Assembly (NCBI GenBank): GCA_040385875.1
Contig: JAZKGO010000060.1
Span: forward strand, 1 to 59,965
Source of the DNA: JANMZR01 sp040385875
Lineage (GTDB): Bacteria > Bacteroidota > Bacteroidia > Cytophagales > Spirosomataceae
Reading direction: 5' to 3'
Length of the DNA stretch: 59,965 nt
Shown here: piece by piece, positions 17,052 to 26,068 of the stretch
How positions within the stretch are numbered: position 1 is the stretch's first letter
Layout: each line of letters opens with the position of its first letter
Notes under the pieces: generated by a model
Database searches by the model: none
What the model saw: only the letters and a program-made list of their open reading frames with translations
Told to the model about the DNA's origin: nothing
Translations under genes and position numbers: made by a program

Positions 17052-17534
17052 ATCAAAAAAATACTTTCCATATCAATCCTTTTGATTTTCTTTGTCAATT
17101 ACCTTGGCATGACGGTTTTTTTTATGTTGGAGAGGAAGGAAATCAAAAAAAAAGCAGCAATCGAATTTTCGCAAAATATTGAAAATCAAACAATTGAATT
17201 GTCTTTAAGCGATTATTATAATGTGTTGGAGGAAGAAAATGAAATTGTTTTGAATGGTCAATACTTTGATATTACTAGAAAAGAAATTGTAAACGATCGA
17301 ATTATCTTAACTGGCCATCATGATGAACTCGAAACTGAATTAATCAATTGGTTTGAAGGATTGCCACATAAAAAAGATATACAAATCAATATTTTTAATT
17401 TTTTAAATTCTCTTTTTATCGTTGAAAATTGCAGTTATTCATTTGGTTTTTTGGATAAAATAACTCAATCCTATTCCTATCATTTAACCCAATATTTATC
17501 CCCACTTTTTATTTCTGATCACCCTCCCCAATGA
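17052..17534 (+). CDS. Small membrane-anchored protein upstream of TonB receptor
   Basis: About 160 residues. The frame reads KKILSISILLIFFVNYLGM from 17055, a convincing membrane anchor, but no ATG precedes it: the codon before it is ATC (17052); TTG at 17082 and ATG at 17109 are internal alternatives that cut the anchor. The soluble part contains 'EIVLNGQYFDITRKEIVND', resembling a family of short Bacteroidota proteins (N-terminal anchor, then a 'F-Y-G-x-x-YD-V' motif) often encoded next to TonB-dependent receptors. No function is known. Start is uncertain; the stop at 17534 is firm. Confidence 0.55.
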   Translation: MKKILSISILLIFFVNYLGMTVFFMLERKEIKKKAAIEFSQNIENQTIELSLSDYYNVLEEENEIVLNGQYFDITRKEIVNDRIILTGHHDELETELINWFEGLPHKKDIQINIFNFLNSLFIVENCSYSFGFLDKITQSYSYHLTQYLSPLFISDHPPQ

Positions 17535-17686
17535 TTATTTTATATTTCTAGGGGCAGAAAATTGCTCAAAATGCCAATGACTTGGCTTTTCATATAGTAA
17601 TCTCAGCTTTGGTGTAATGAATTATCACTATGGTTGAAATTATTTTTAAGTAGGTTCCTCTGTTTTTATTGGGTTTAAAATAATCG

Positions 17687-17711
17687 CAACCTATTTGTTT
17701 ACAATAGGTTG
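17687..17711 (+). promoter_or_regulatory. Inverted repeat ahead of the TonB-dependent receptor
   Basis: Perfect 9-bp inverted repeat, CAACCTATT - 7 nt - AATAGGTTG, ending 34 nt before the receptor ATG. It could be an operator or a leader hairpin. It does not resemble a Fur box, and no cobalamin-riboswitch core was seen. Confidence 0.4.
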
Positions 17712-17745
17712 TGATACGCATTTACATACATTATTAAAATTCTAT

Positions 17746-19944
17746 ATGAGAATACCTACAACCTTATTCATAATAATGCTGTCAAAAGCTATTTGTGCCC
17801 AAAATGACAGCACTATCAATACGAAAAACTTAGACGAAATTATTTTTTCTGCCAATAAAACTGAGGAAAGCAGTAGAGTGGTTTCTCAACAAGTAACTGT
17901 AATTAAAAGTAAGCAAATTCAAAGCCTCGGTGCTACCACCACAGGCGATATGTTGGCAAATTTTGGAGCGGTTTCATTGCAAAAAAGCCAGCAAGGAGGT
18001 GGCAGCCCAACTATTAGAGGCTTTGAGGCAAGCCGAGTTGTGTTGATGATCGACGGAGTGCGAATGAATAACCTCATATATCGAGCGGGCCATTTACAAA
18101 ATATTGTTACTATCGATCAATCTATTTTGGAGCGAGCTGAAGTTTTATACGGGCCTTCGTCAACTGTGTATGGCTCTGATGCTTTGGGTGGCATTATTCA
18201 TTTTTATACCAAAAATCCAGAACTGAACAGTGTAAAAGCCAATACTTTTTTCAGATTTAGAGCTCCTAACCAAGAGAAAACTGGAAATTTCAATTTGAAT
18301 TTAGGTGGTAAAAAATTCGCTTCTCTCAGTTCGGTCACATTTTCCTCTTTTGAAGATTTGAAAATGGGGAAGAAAACCAACCCCTCTTTTGGCTCTCAAT
18401 TTGGTTTGAGAAAACATTATGTCAATGTGAGTGAGACAGGGGGACCTGATCTCTTAGCCACAAGTTCAGACCCATTTATTCAGCAATATACTGGCTATCA
18501 ACAAGTTGATGTATTGCAAAAGTTTCTTTTTAAACCCAGCGTAAGTGAAAGCCATATTCTAAATTTTCAATATTCAACCTCCACAGATGTGCCTCGTTAT
18601 GATCGATTGACGGATCCTTTAAATAAAGACGGCTCAGGGTTGAAATCAGCAGAATGGTATTATGGACCTCAAAAAAGACTCATGACTGCCTATGATTTTA
18701 GAAAAAATACACAGGGCAGAAGCTTCCATATTGGTAGTAATTTTCAATCAATTGAGGAGAGCCGGCATGATAGGCCATTTGAAGGCAAGTTTTTGAGAAG
18801 TAGAATTGAGAATGTAAATGTTTGGGGCTTGAATGCCGATATTAGTCGCTCTAAAGCTAAATATGAATCTCGTTACGGGGTTGATATACAATACAATAGG
18901 CTTGCATCAACCGCCATTCAAAAAGCCGTCAATCTATCAGGTGAAAACAAAACCTTGAATACCCGGTATCCTGACGGCGACAATACGATGATAAATATGG
19001 CAGTTTATACCACCGAAAGTTGGATCATTAGTGACAAAATTCGAATAAACGATGGTTTAAGAATTGGGTATTCTGATTTGAGTTCTGAATTTTTAACCAA
19101 AACTTTCTTTCCGTTTCCTTACAATAAAGCAAAACAAAACTATTTGGTATACAGTGGAAATATCGGTCTAAATTATACACCCACCAATGATTGGAAAATC
19201 TATGGATTGATAGCAACAGGTTTTAGAGCTCCCAATGTCGATGATTTAGCAAAAGTTTTTGAATCTGCAAAAGGAACCTTGATTGTTCCAAATCCTGATT
19301 TAAAACCAGAAAAAACCATCAATTATGAGCTTGGAATTCATAAAAGTATTGCCAGTTGGTTCAATTGGGAAAACGTAATTTATACGACTAAATTCAGAGA
19401 TGCAATTGTAACCGATCTTTTTACGCTAGGTGGGCAATCTGAGGTAGTTTACGATGGGGTAAAAAGTAAAGTTTTGGCCAATCAGAACAAAAGGAGGGCA
19501 AATATTTGGGGTTTTAGCTCGACTTTTAATTTTAAAATTCATTCAAACATTAATTTTTATGGATCCTATAATTATACTGAGGGTAAAATTATCCAAGAAT
19601 CTGGCAATTCACCCTTAGATCACATCCCTCCGAGTTATGGTAAATTGGGAATAACTGGCAAATTCTCAAAGCTTGACTTGGAACTTTTCGGCTTATGGAA
19701 CGGCTGGAAGCATATTGAAAACTACCTTTTGAACGGAGAAGACAATGAGGTTTATGCCACCCCAAAGGGTATGCCTGCTTGGAAAACACTAAATTTAAGA
19801 GCTAATTATCATTTTACAGAAAAATGGTCTGTTTTGGTTGGAGTGGATAATATTTTCGACCTCCAATATCGGACCTTTGCTTCGGGAATTAATTCCCCTG
19901 GCAGGAATGCATTTTTTGCAGTGAGAGGGAGTTTTGGAAAGTAA
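17746..19944 (+). CDS. TonB-dependent outer-membrane receptor
   Basis: 732 residues from MRIPTT, with a signal peptide cut after KAICAQ. Plug domain at about 40-165 (GDMLANFGAVSLQKSQ, GGGSPTIRGFEASRVV, RAEVLYGPSSTVYGSDALGG) and a 22-stranded barrel ending in 'GVDNIFDLQYRTFASGINSP'. It lacks an N-terminal carboxypeptidase-like domain, so it is not SusC-type; the plug and C-terminal motif fit the heme/hemoglobin/siderophore receptor group, as in the 'hemoglobin/transferrin/lactoferrin' family. The substrate is not certain. The small anchored protein lies just upstream, and an inverted repeat precedes the start. Confidence 0.9.
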   Translation: MRIPTTLFIIMLSKAICAQNDSTINTKNLDEIIFSANKTEESSRVVSQQVTVIKSKQIQSLGATTTGDMLANFGAVSLQKSQQGGGSPTIRGFEASRVVLMIDGVRMNNLIYRAGHLQNIVTIDQSILERAEVLYGPSSTVYGSDALGGIIHFYTKNPELNSVKANTFFRFRAPNQEKTGNFNLNLGGKKFASLSSVTFSSFEDLKMGKKTNPSFGSQFGLRKHYVNVSETGGPDLLATSSDPFIQQYTGYQQVDVLQKFLFKPSVSESHILNFQYSTSTDVPRYDRLTDPLNKDGSGLKSAEWYYGPQKRLMTAYDFRKNTQGRSFHIGSNFQSIEESRHDRPFEGKFLRSRIENVNVWGLNADISRSKAKYESRYGVDIQYNRLASTAIQKAVNLSGENKTLNTRYPDGDNTMINMAVYTTESWIISDKIRINDGLRIGYSDLSSEFLTKTFFPFPYNKAKQNYLVYSGNIGLNYTPTNDWKIYGLIATGFRAPNVDDLAKVFESAKGTLIVPNPDLKPEKTINYELGIHKSIASWFNWENVIYTTKFRDAIVTDLFTLGGQSEVVYDGVKSKVLANQNKRRANIWGFSSTFNFKIHSNINFYGSYNYTEGKIIQESGNSPLDHIPPSYGKLGITGKFSKLDLELFGLWNGWKHIENYLLNGEDNEVYATPKGMPAWKTLNLRANYHFTEKWSVLVGVDNIFDLQYRTFASGINSPGRNAFFAVRGSFGK

Positions 19945-19971
19945 CCCAAGAATATTACGGTCATTGATGAT

Positions 19972-20011
19972 AAATGGTGGGTTTTGATTTAACTTTCAAA
20001 ACCCACCATTT
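19972..20011. terminator. Strong hairpin between convergent genes
   Basis: Perfect 16-bp inverted repeat (AAATGGTGGGTTTTGA and its complement) with an 8-nt loop. It lies between the TonB receptor and the convergent DUF2721 gene, so it probably ends both transcripts, although no long T-run follows. Confidence 0.7.
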
Positions 20012-20019
20012 AAAACTTA

Positions 20020-20472
20020 TTATTCGAAAAGCTCCTCACCTTTTTTCAAAATCTTTGGAATAGGGTTGATAGAAGCATCCTCGAGTTCCATATCACTCAA
20101 TTCTATATTCAATGCTTTTGTGCTCATTGTTATTTCCCAAGCCGAAAGGCAAAGGGCCACAAATTGTCCTACCAGCCCACAACCAAACAAGGTTTTGGCA
20201 ATAATTTGTTCTTCAAAAAAGATGAAAAACATGGCTCCTGAACTAAATAGGAGGCTTATGATTGAAAATATCTGCATGGTTTGAATCAACTTGAGTCGCT
20301 CACGTAGGTTCCGAATTTGAGAAATAATATCACGGGATTTATCCTTCGAGAACTCCCCATGCAAATCCCTCACCAAGCCAGAAATTGCAATATAGCGATT
20401 GGTGAATGCAATAAATAATAAAGAAACAGTTGAAAAAAGTATCGCTGGGGTGCTGAATGTCATTTGTTCCAT
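20020..20472 (-). CDS. DUF2721 family membrane protein
   Basis: 150 residues with three hydrophobic segments (about 10-30, 65-85, 90-115) separated by a charged helix rich in Arg/Lys (SRDIISQIRNLRERLKLI). The arrangement and 'TPAILFSTVSLLFIAFTNRY' fit DUF2721, a small inner-membrane family without an assigned function. Single gene, convergent with the TonB receptor. Confidence 0.75.
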   Translation of the reverse strand: MEQMTFSTPAILFSTVSLLFIAFTNRYIAISGLVRDLHGEFSKDKSRDIISQIRNLRERLKLIQTMQIFSIISLLFSSGAMFFIFFEEQIIAKTLFGCGLVGQFVALCLSAWEITMSTKALNIELSDMELEDASINPIPKILKKGEELFE

Positions 20473-20524
20473 AGGGGATTTGGTGGTTTTTAGTTAGTAA
20501 ATTTAATTATTTTGTTTTTGAATT

Positions 20525-21190
20525 TTAGATAGTATTTTCAATAATTGCTTCTGGAAATATCATTTTAAAATTACTGATTTTTGAGGCTAGAATTGGCCTG
20601 ATGTCGCTAATTTTTGGGAAAAAATTAGCGTCGATTTGTAAGTTTTCGATTTTTACAAAACTTACCTTTCCTTTTGCTTTGGGTTTGGTCAAGAAAATAG
20701 TCGTATCAATTTTTTGAATAATTTTTAATGGAATAAACGAAGTGTTAATCGGAAAACCAAAACATTTGTTTTTAAAAATAGCTGAAAAAAAGGCTATTCC
20801 GTTCAATGCAACTTTTATCTCTGTTCTATTTTTATCAATCTTATTCCATTCAAAATCAGCCAGTTCCTTTGGTATTCCCCAATTGTTAATCCCATTGATT
20901 ACAGAGTCTTGAGTTGAGACATAAATTTTCGAAATACTGAAACCACTTTTAACTTTTTCAAAATTCATTTTTTTTAAATTAATGGTGCCAGGAATAAATA
21001 AAAGTTCGAAATAGGGACCCACATTTGAGCTTTCATAATTCACGCACATAACTGTTCCCAAGCCTCCCGACCAATTTCCAATTTGATATTCAGCTAAAAA
21101 TCCATTTTTGTTGACAAAGTCTTTCGGAAATTGATAAACTAAAACAAAGGCCTCTCCAGTTAATGCCCATGGTGCGGGTGCTACTATCAT
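20525..21190 (-). CDS. Acetoacetate decarboxylase-like protein
   Basis: 221 residues with the sequence layout of the acetoacetate-decarboxylase (ADC) fold: 'GPYFELLFIPG' near the middle, then 'NNWGIPKELADFEW', both conserved in ADC-like proteins that bind hydrophobic or keto compounds. I cannot assign the Schiff-base lysine of true decarboxylases, so enzymatic activity is doubtful. It diverges from an acyl-CoA synthetase gene about 100 nt away, which suggests, but does not prove, a link to lipid or ketone metabolism. Confidence 0.7.
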   Translation of the reverse strand: MIVAPAPWALTGEAFVLVYQFPKDFVNKNGFLAEYQIGNWSGGLGTVMCVNYESSNVGPYFELLFIPGTINLKKMNFEKVKSGFSISKIYVSTQDSVINGINNWGIPKELADFEWNKIDKNRTEIKVALNGIAFFSAIFKNKCFGFPINTSFIPLKIIQKIDTTIFLTKPKAKGKVSFVKIENLQIDANFFPKISDIRPILASKISNFKMIFPEAIIENTI

Positions 21191-21291
21191 TTATTTCTCA
21201 AAATTTAAAGAAGAAAAACTTACAAAATCAATATTAATTCAAATTATAGTCCTATTTTTACATGATAATATTTTTTGAAATAACTAAACTC

Positions 21292-22962
21292 ATGACTGCT
21301 ATAAAACTAAATACAATTTGTGAAAATTTCTACCATTGGGAGAAAAATACTCCGGATAATATCTTTTTAAGGCAACCCTACGGAAGCACCTGGAAAGATT
21401 ATTCTTATAAGGAGGCTGGCATCCAGATTAGAAAAATGGTAGCTGCCATCAAAGATCTCAATTTACCAGAAAAGAGTAATATTGGGATGGTATCTAAAAA
21501 TTGTGCTCATTGGATAATGGCCGATTTGGCTATAGCAATGAGTGGCCATATATCCGTTCCTTTTTACGCTACTTTAGTGGCCGACCAATTGAATCAAGTA
21601 CTGGTGCATAGCCAATGTAAGTTGCTGTTTATAGGTAAGTTAGATGATTTTGGTTCGATGGAAGCTGGTATTCCTGCTGACTTAAAATGCATTGCTTTTC
21701 CAGCAGAATATGCAGGCAGCCCAACTCATAAATACCAAGATTGGGATAGTTTTGTTGCGAATCATGAACCTGATAAAACTGATTTTATACCAAAACTGGA
21801 CGATTTATTCACGATTATTTATACCTCAGGTACCACGGGAATGCCCAAAGGGGTGATGGCTACTTTTGGGGGTTTTGTTGATGCTTTGAAAAGCACCGCT
21901 GATATTGTGAAGCTAAATATCAGTAATCCAAGATTTTTTTCCTATTTACCTCTTTGTCATATTGCGGAGCGAAATATCGTAGAAGCGGCCTGTATTGCTT
22001 CAGGAGGCACTATTTTCTTTGCTGAAACCCTTGAGACTTTCCCTAAAAATCTAGCTTTTGCTCAACCTACTCATTTTTTGGCTGTCCCAAGAATATGGTC
22101 AAAATTCCAATTAGGTATTTTGGGAAAAATGCCTCAGAAAAAATTAGATTTATTGTTGAAAATTCCGTTAATATCCTCTCTAATCAAAAAGAAAATTAAG
22201 ACGGGTTTAGGTTTATCAAAAGCGGAGGTAATATTGACTGGCGCTGCTCCCATACCTAATTCAGTTGTGGATTGGTTTGGTAAACTGGATATTAGAATCA
22301 GAAATGCTTATGGAATGAGTGAAAATTTGGGAGCTCATTCTATGATGCCGATTGGGAATACCAAAAATGGAACAGTAGGTAAGCCCTATCCAGGGGTTGA
22401 AACGAGGATTGACCCAGAAACGGGTGAGGTGCAAATGAAAGCTTCATGGAATACACCAGGATATTACAGAGAGCCTGAATTGACAGCTAATCTATATCAG
22501 GATGGATGGCTTTGCACGGGTGACATGGGCGAGGTGGACAGCCAAGGATTTTTGAAAATAACCGGTCGAGTGAAAGACCAGTTTAAAACTGCTAAAGGAG
22601 AATACGTGGTGCCAGGTGCTTTGGAATTGGCCTTTGCTACCAATAGCAATGTTGAACAAATATGTGTGGCAGGTACTGGCTTACCCCAACCTTGTGCGCT
22701 GGTAGTGCTTTCTGAGATTGGAAAATCCATTGATAATCAGGAACTTGTTAATAGTCTCACTGAAACCACTCAATCCGTGAATCAATTGGTGAAAAATTAT
22801 GAGCATATCAAAACCATATTGGTTTTGAAAGAACCTTGGTCAGTTGAAAACAATATGCTTACTCCCACCATGAAGATTAAAAGAAATATTGTGGAAGCAA
22901 AATTTGGTAAATTAATGGAGGACAATTGTGAGAAAAATGAGTTGGTTGTATTTGAACCATAA
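21292..22962 (+). CDS. Long-chain acyl-CoA synthetase (AMP-forming)
   Basis: 556 residues from MTAIKL (an in-frame ATG at 21262 adds ten hydrophobic residues). ANL-superfamily ligase: P-loop YTSGTTGMPKG at 177-187, 'NAYGMSEN' (motif A5), 'GWLCTGDMG' (A7) and 'KITGRVKDQFKTAKGEYV' (A8/A10 region). Conserved 'LPLCHIAERNI' also fits long-chain fatty acid ligases. Role: activation of fatty acids to acyl-CoA via acyl-AMP, for degradation or lipid remodelling. It lies 192 nt upstream of the FAD oxidoreductase on the same strand; the next two genes may form a separate unit. Confidence 0.9.
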   Translation: MTAIKLNTICENFYHWEKNTPDNIFLRQPYGSTWKDYSYKEAGIQIRKMVAAIKDLNLPEKSNIGMVSKNCAHWIMADLAIAMSGHISVPFYATLVADQLNQVLVHSQCKLLFIGKLDDFGSMEAGIPADLKCIAFPAEYAGSPTHKYQDWDSFVANHEPDKTDFIPKLDDLFTIIYTSGTTGMPKGVMATFGGFVDALKSTADIVKLNISNPRFFSYLPLCHIAERNIVEAACIASGGTIFFAETLETFPKNLAFAQPTHFLAVPRIWSKFQLGILGKMPQKKLDLLLKIPLISSLIKKKIKTGLGLSKAEVILTGAAPIPNSVVDWFGKLDIRIRNAYGMSENLGAHSMMPIGNTKNGTVGKPYPGVETRIDPETGEVQMKASWNTPGYYREPELTANLYQDGWLCTGDMGEVDSQGFLKITGRVKDQFKTAKGEYVVPGALELAFATNSNVEQICVAGTGLPQPCALVVLSEIGKSIDNQELVNSLTETTQSVNQLVKNYEHIKTILVLKEPWSVENNMLTPTMKIKRNIVEAKFGKLMEDNCEKNELVVFEP

Positions 22963-23154
22963 TATATTTTTGAAATATAGAGTATCCTTTTGCAAAAAAA
23001 AAGTACAAAATACCAACCATAACCAAAAGCTGGCTTCGGCTATATTTGCCATAATTTTATCAAAAATCAAATATTGTTTAAATTCGCCAAATAGCAGACC
23101 AAAAAAATCAATTGTTTTTCGCAACTTGCAATATATTAGTCGAAATTTGCTTGA

Positions 23155-24435
23155 ATGCCTACTCAAAAACATATTTGTATCATCGGTAATGGAATTGCAG
23201 GCATTACTGCTGCAAGGCATATCAGAAAGCTTTCTGACCATCCAATCACCATAATTTCTTCTGAATCAACCTATTTTTACTCTCGTACAGCCCTTATGTA
23301 CATCTATATGGGCCATATGAAATTTGAACATACCAAACCCTATGAAGATTGGTTTTGGGCAAAAAACAGATTGAATTTGGTGCAGGCTTTAGTTGAAAAG
23401 GTTGATTTTTCCAATAAAAAAATATTGCTAAGTACCAGTGAATCAATTGATTATGATGATTTAATTTTGGCCATTGGCTCAAAATCAAATAGATTTGGTT
23501 GGCCAGGGCAAGATTTAAAAGGTGTGCAAGGACTCTATTCAATTCAAGATTTGGAGGCAATGGAAGCCAATACGCAAGGTATCAAAAAGGCGATAATTGT
23601 TGGAGGAGGTTTAATTGGTGTCGAAATGGCTGAAATGCTTATTTCCCGAAAAATTAAGGTAACCTTTTTGGCAAGAGAGTCTAATTTTTGGGACAATGTA
23701 TTACCTCTTGAGGAGGCCCAATTAATTGAAAGAGAAATTAAAAAGCATGGTATTGATTTGAGATTGAACTCCGAATTAGCAGAAATTATTGGGGACGAGA
23801 CTAATAAAGTTGTACAGATCAAAACAAAAGCAAATGAAACGATAGATTGTGAATTTTTAGGGATTACGGTTGGAGTAAGCCCCAATATCGATTTTTTGAA
23901 AAATACTGATTTAGAAGTTAGTAAGGGCATTTTAGTCAATGAATATTTGCAAACCAACTTGCCAAATGTTTATGCCATTGGCGATTGTGTTGAACATCAA
24001 AATCCGCCTGAAGGTAGAAGAAATATTGAACAGATTTGGTATTCTGGTAAAATAATGGGGGAGACGTTGGCTCAAACTATTTGTGGAAATCATACTCAAT
24101 ATGAACCTGGCATTTTTTATAATTCGGCTAAGTTTTTTGATATTGAATATTCCGTTTATGGTTCAATTCCCAATAATTTGCCTGATAATGTTTCTACATT
24201 TTACTGGGAAAATAAGGCTGCCAATAAATGCTTAAGAATTAATTTCGACATCGCTACCAACCAAATAGTTGGGATTCATGCTTTCGGAATCAGGATTAGA
24301 CAATCCATCGCAATTAAATGGATTAAAAACAAAAATACAATCGCTTCGGTACTTTCAGAATTAGAAAAAGTGAATTTTGATGCAGAGTTTTCTAAGACTT
24401 ATTTCAGCGAAATTCAAGAATCAGCTACTATTTAA
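23155..24435 (+). CDS. FAD-dependent NAD(P)H oxidoreductase
   Basis: 426 residues, pyridine-nucleotide-disulfide oxidoreductase fold without the redox CxxxxC: FAD site ICIIGNGIAGITAARH at the N-terminus, NAD(P)H site IIVGGGLIGVEMAEM (about 147-161), and the second FAD motif VYAIGDCVEH (about 270). This resembles ferredoxin/rubredoxin reductases and the N-terminal part of NirB. The last 90 residues form the dimerisation-like domain. The next gene, a membrane Fe-S protein, starts 1 nt after its stop, so the two are expected to work as an electron-transfer pair with NAD(P)H as donor. The partner reaction is unknown. Confidence 0.85.
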   Translation: MPTQKHICIIGNGIAGITAARHIRKLSDHPITIISSESTYFYSRTALMYIYMGHMKFEHTKPYEDWFWAKNRLNLVQALVEKVDFSNKKILLSTSESIDYDDLILAIGSKSNRFGWPGQDLKGVQGLYSIQDLEAMEANTQGIKKAIIVGGGLIGVEMAEMLISRKIKVTFLARESNFWDNVLPLEEAQLIEREIKKHGIDLRLNSELAEIIGDETNKVVQIKTKANETIDCEFLGITVGVSPNIDFLKNTDLEVSKGILVNEYLQTNLPNVYAIGDCVEHQNPPEGRRNIEQIWYSGKIMGETLAQTICGNHTQYEPGIFYNSAKFFDIEYSVYGSIPNNLPDNVSTFYWENKAANKCLRINFDIATNQIVGIHAFGIRIRQSIAIKWIKNKNTIASVLSELEKVNFDAEFSKTYFSEIQESATI

Positions 24436-24436
24436 G

Positions 24437-25525
24437 ATGAAAAACGACGGAATATTTCATAATCAGCTCACTTCAAGGGGATTAATCGCTTATATTTTAG
24501 GAGTGTTTTTGGTAGGTTTTTACATTATAGTCTACTTTTTTCCTGAATTATTAACGAGAGTAATTGTTTTATTTGATCCAATAAGTCAATTTTTGAAAAG
24601 TAAACCTGCCGATCGTTGGTTTATGTACGGGGTGTTATATACCATAGCCATTATTGTGATGGGCATTAGGATGATTCGGAAACATTGGGGTAATAATTAT
24701 CAAGTATTTCGAACGGGTTCGGTAATTTTTTTCCAAACCTGTATTGCTTTTTTGCTACCAGAGCTTTTGAGTAGGTTTAATATGCCTTATCAAGACCTTA
24801 AAAATATTTGGCCATTAGACTATTATTTCTTTTTTGACTACAACATCAAAGCTAAATTAGCAGCAGGCACTTTCGGGATATTCATGTTGGGTTGGGGCAT
24901 ATTTTTGTTCGTGGTGGGTGTGCCTGTCATGACTTATTTCTTCGGCAAACGCTGGTATTGCAGCTGGGTTTGTGGTTGTGGAGGCTTGGCCGAAACCGCT
25001 GGTGATCCTTTTCGTCAGCTTTCTGATAAATCGCTAAAAGCTTGGAAAATAGAGCGTTACCTTATCTATTTTGTTCTATTTTTTGCCATAGTAATGACCA
25101 TTACCGTTTTGATGACTTATTTTACAGGCCAGCAAAAAGTGTTTGGTTTTATCGACTCGGGTGGCCTTCGAAGTATTTATGGTTTTTGGATTGGAGGCAT
25201 ATTTGCAGGAGTGGTGGGTACTGGCTTTTATCCAGTAATGGGTAATCGGGTTTGGTGCCGATTTGGCTGCCCCTTGGCCGCATATTTGGGCATTATTCAA
25301 AAATATAAATCAAAGTTTAGGATTACTGTCAATGAAGGCCAATGCATCAGTTGTGGCAATTGCTCAACCTATTGTGAAATGGGAATTGATGTGCGCTCCT
25401 ACGCCCAAAAAAACCAAGATATAGTGAGAGCCAGTTGTGTTGGCTGTGGTATTTGTGCCGATGTATGTCCCAGAGGGGTTTTGAATTTGGAAAATCTTCC
25501 ACAGATAAGTCGTAAAATATCTTGA
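24437..25525 (+). CDS. NapH/NosR-like membrane protein with two 4Fe-4S clusters
   Basis: 362 residues from MKNDGIF (an ATG at 24377 lies inside the upstream gene). About five to six membrane spans (15-35, 62-80, 92-112, 145-168, 205-228, 250-268), two cytoplasmic CxxxC-type loops (CSWVCGCGG at 175-183; CRFGCPLAA at 274-282) as in NapH/NosR, and a C-terminal pair of [4Fe-4S] motifs (C303/306/309/313 and C334/337/340/344). It should pass electrons between a cytoplasmic donor, probably the flavoprotein just upstream, and the membrane or a quinone. No nitrate or nitrous-oxide reductase gene is nearby. Confidence 0.85.
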   Translation: MKNDGIFHNQLTSRGLIAYILGVFLVGFYIIVYFFPELLTRVIVLFDPISQFLKSKPADRWFMYGVLYTIAIIVMGIRMIRKHWGNNYQVFRTGSVIFFQTCIAFLLPELLSRFNMPYQDLKNIWPLDYYFFFDYNIKAKLAAGTFGIFMLGWGIFLFVVGVPVMTYFFGKRWYCSWVCGCGGLAETAGDPFRQLSDKSLKAWKIERYLIYFVLFFAIVMTITVLMTYFTGQQKVFGFIDSGGLRSIYGFWIGGIFAGVVGTGFYPVMGNRVWCRFGCPLAAYLGIIQKYKSKFRITVNEGQCISCGNCSTYCEMGIDVRSYAQKNQDIVRASCVGCGICADVCPRGVLNLENLPQISRKIS

Positions 25526-25565
25526 TTTTCTTAATTTCAAACATCGAAAAAGGAATGTAATTTAA

Positions 25566-26066
25566 ATGAATAATCAGGCAACTTTTGATAAGGCTGTTGA
25601 ATTTTTGATAAAGATTGGCATACCAGTTCGCTTTGAATCTTTAGACAAGCCGACTTTTTTACCGGGCCTTTTTATTGACAAAGGAACCATTATTCTTGAC
25701 CTAGAAAAATTGAAATATCCTGGTGACCTACTGCATGAAGCAGGGCATATTGCTATTGTACCAGCTGCTGAACGATTGTCTATTAGCGAAGCCGATATTG
25801 CTTTACGTAAAGATAGAGAGTCGGAAGAGATGATGGCTATTGCTTGGAGCTATGCAGTTTGCGTGGAAATAGATATTAACCCAAGTTTTATCTTTCATGA
25901 TGAAGGATATAACAAGGGGGGAAGTAGTATTGCGGCAAATTTCAAAGAGGAAAGATATTTTGGTGTACCAATGCTGCAATGGGTTGGCATGGCACTCGAA
26001 AAAAGTCAGGCTCTAATTTTAGATAAACCTGCTTATCCCAAAATGCTGCAGTGGTTACGAGACTAA
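25566..26066 (+). CDS. HExxH protein, putative zinc metallopeptidase
   Basis: 166 residues, unnamed. It contains LLHEAGHIA (HExxH, His57-Glu58-His61) followed 26-27 residues later by SEEMMAIAWSYA, where Glu88 would be a third zinc ligand, a spacing like the gluzincin-type ImmA/IrrE proteins. No signal peptide, so cytoplasmic. It lies 40 nt after the Fe-S membrane protein on the same strand and converges with the nitrilase gene (2 nt between the stops). Activity and target are unknown. Confidence 0.6.
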   Translation: MNNQATFDKAVEFLIKIGIPVRFESLDKPTFLPGLFIDKGTIILDLEKLKYPGDLLHEAGHIAIVPAAERLSISEADIALRKDRESEEMMAIAWSYAVCVEIDINPSFIFHDEGYNKGGSSIAANFKEERYFGVPMLQWVGMALEKSQALILDKPAYPKMLQWLRD

Positions 26067-26068
26067 TT

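Noticed and set aside
17535..17745. Cobalamin or other riboswitch ahead of the TonB receptor
   Set aside because: No B12-box-like core or other conserved riboswitch elements; only a simple inverted repeat is present.
22928..23254. ORF between the acyl-CoA synthetase and the FAD oxidoreductase
   Set aside because: Overlaps both flanking genes in other frames, has basic low-complexity sequence, and shows no family features.
24437..25525. Nitrate or nitrous-oxide respiration cluster
   Set aside because: The protein is NapH/NosR-like, but no nap, nos or nir genes are present in the window.
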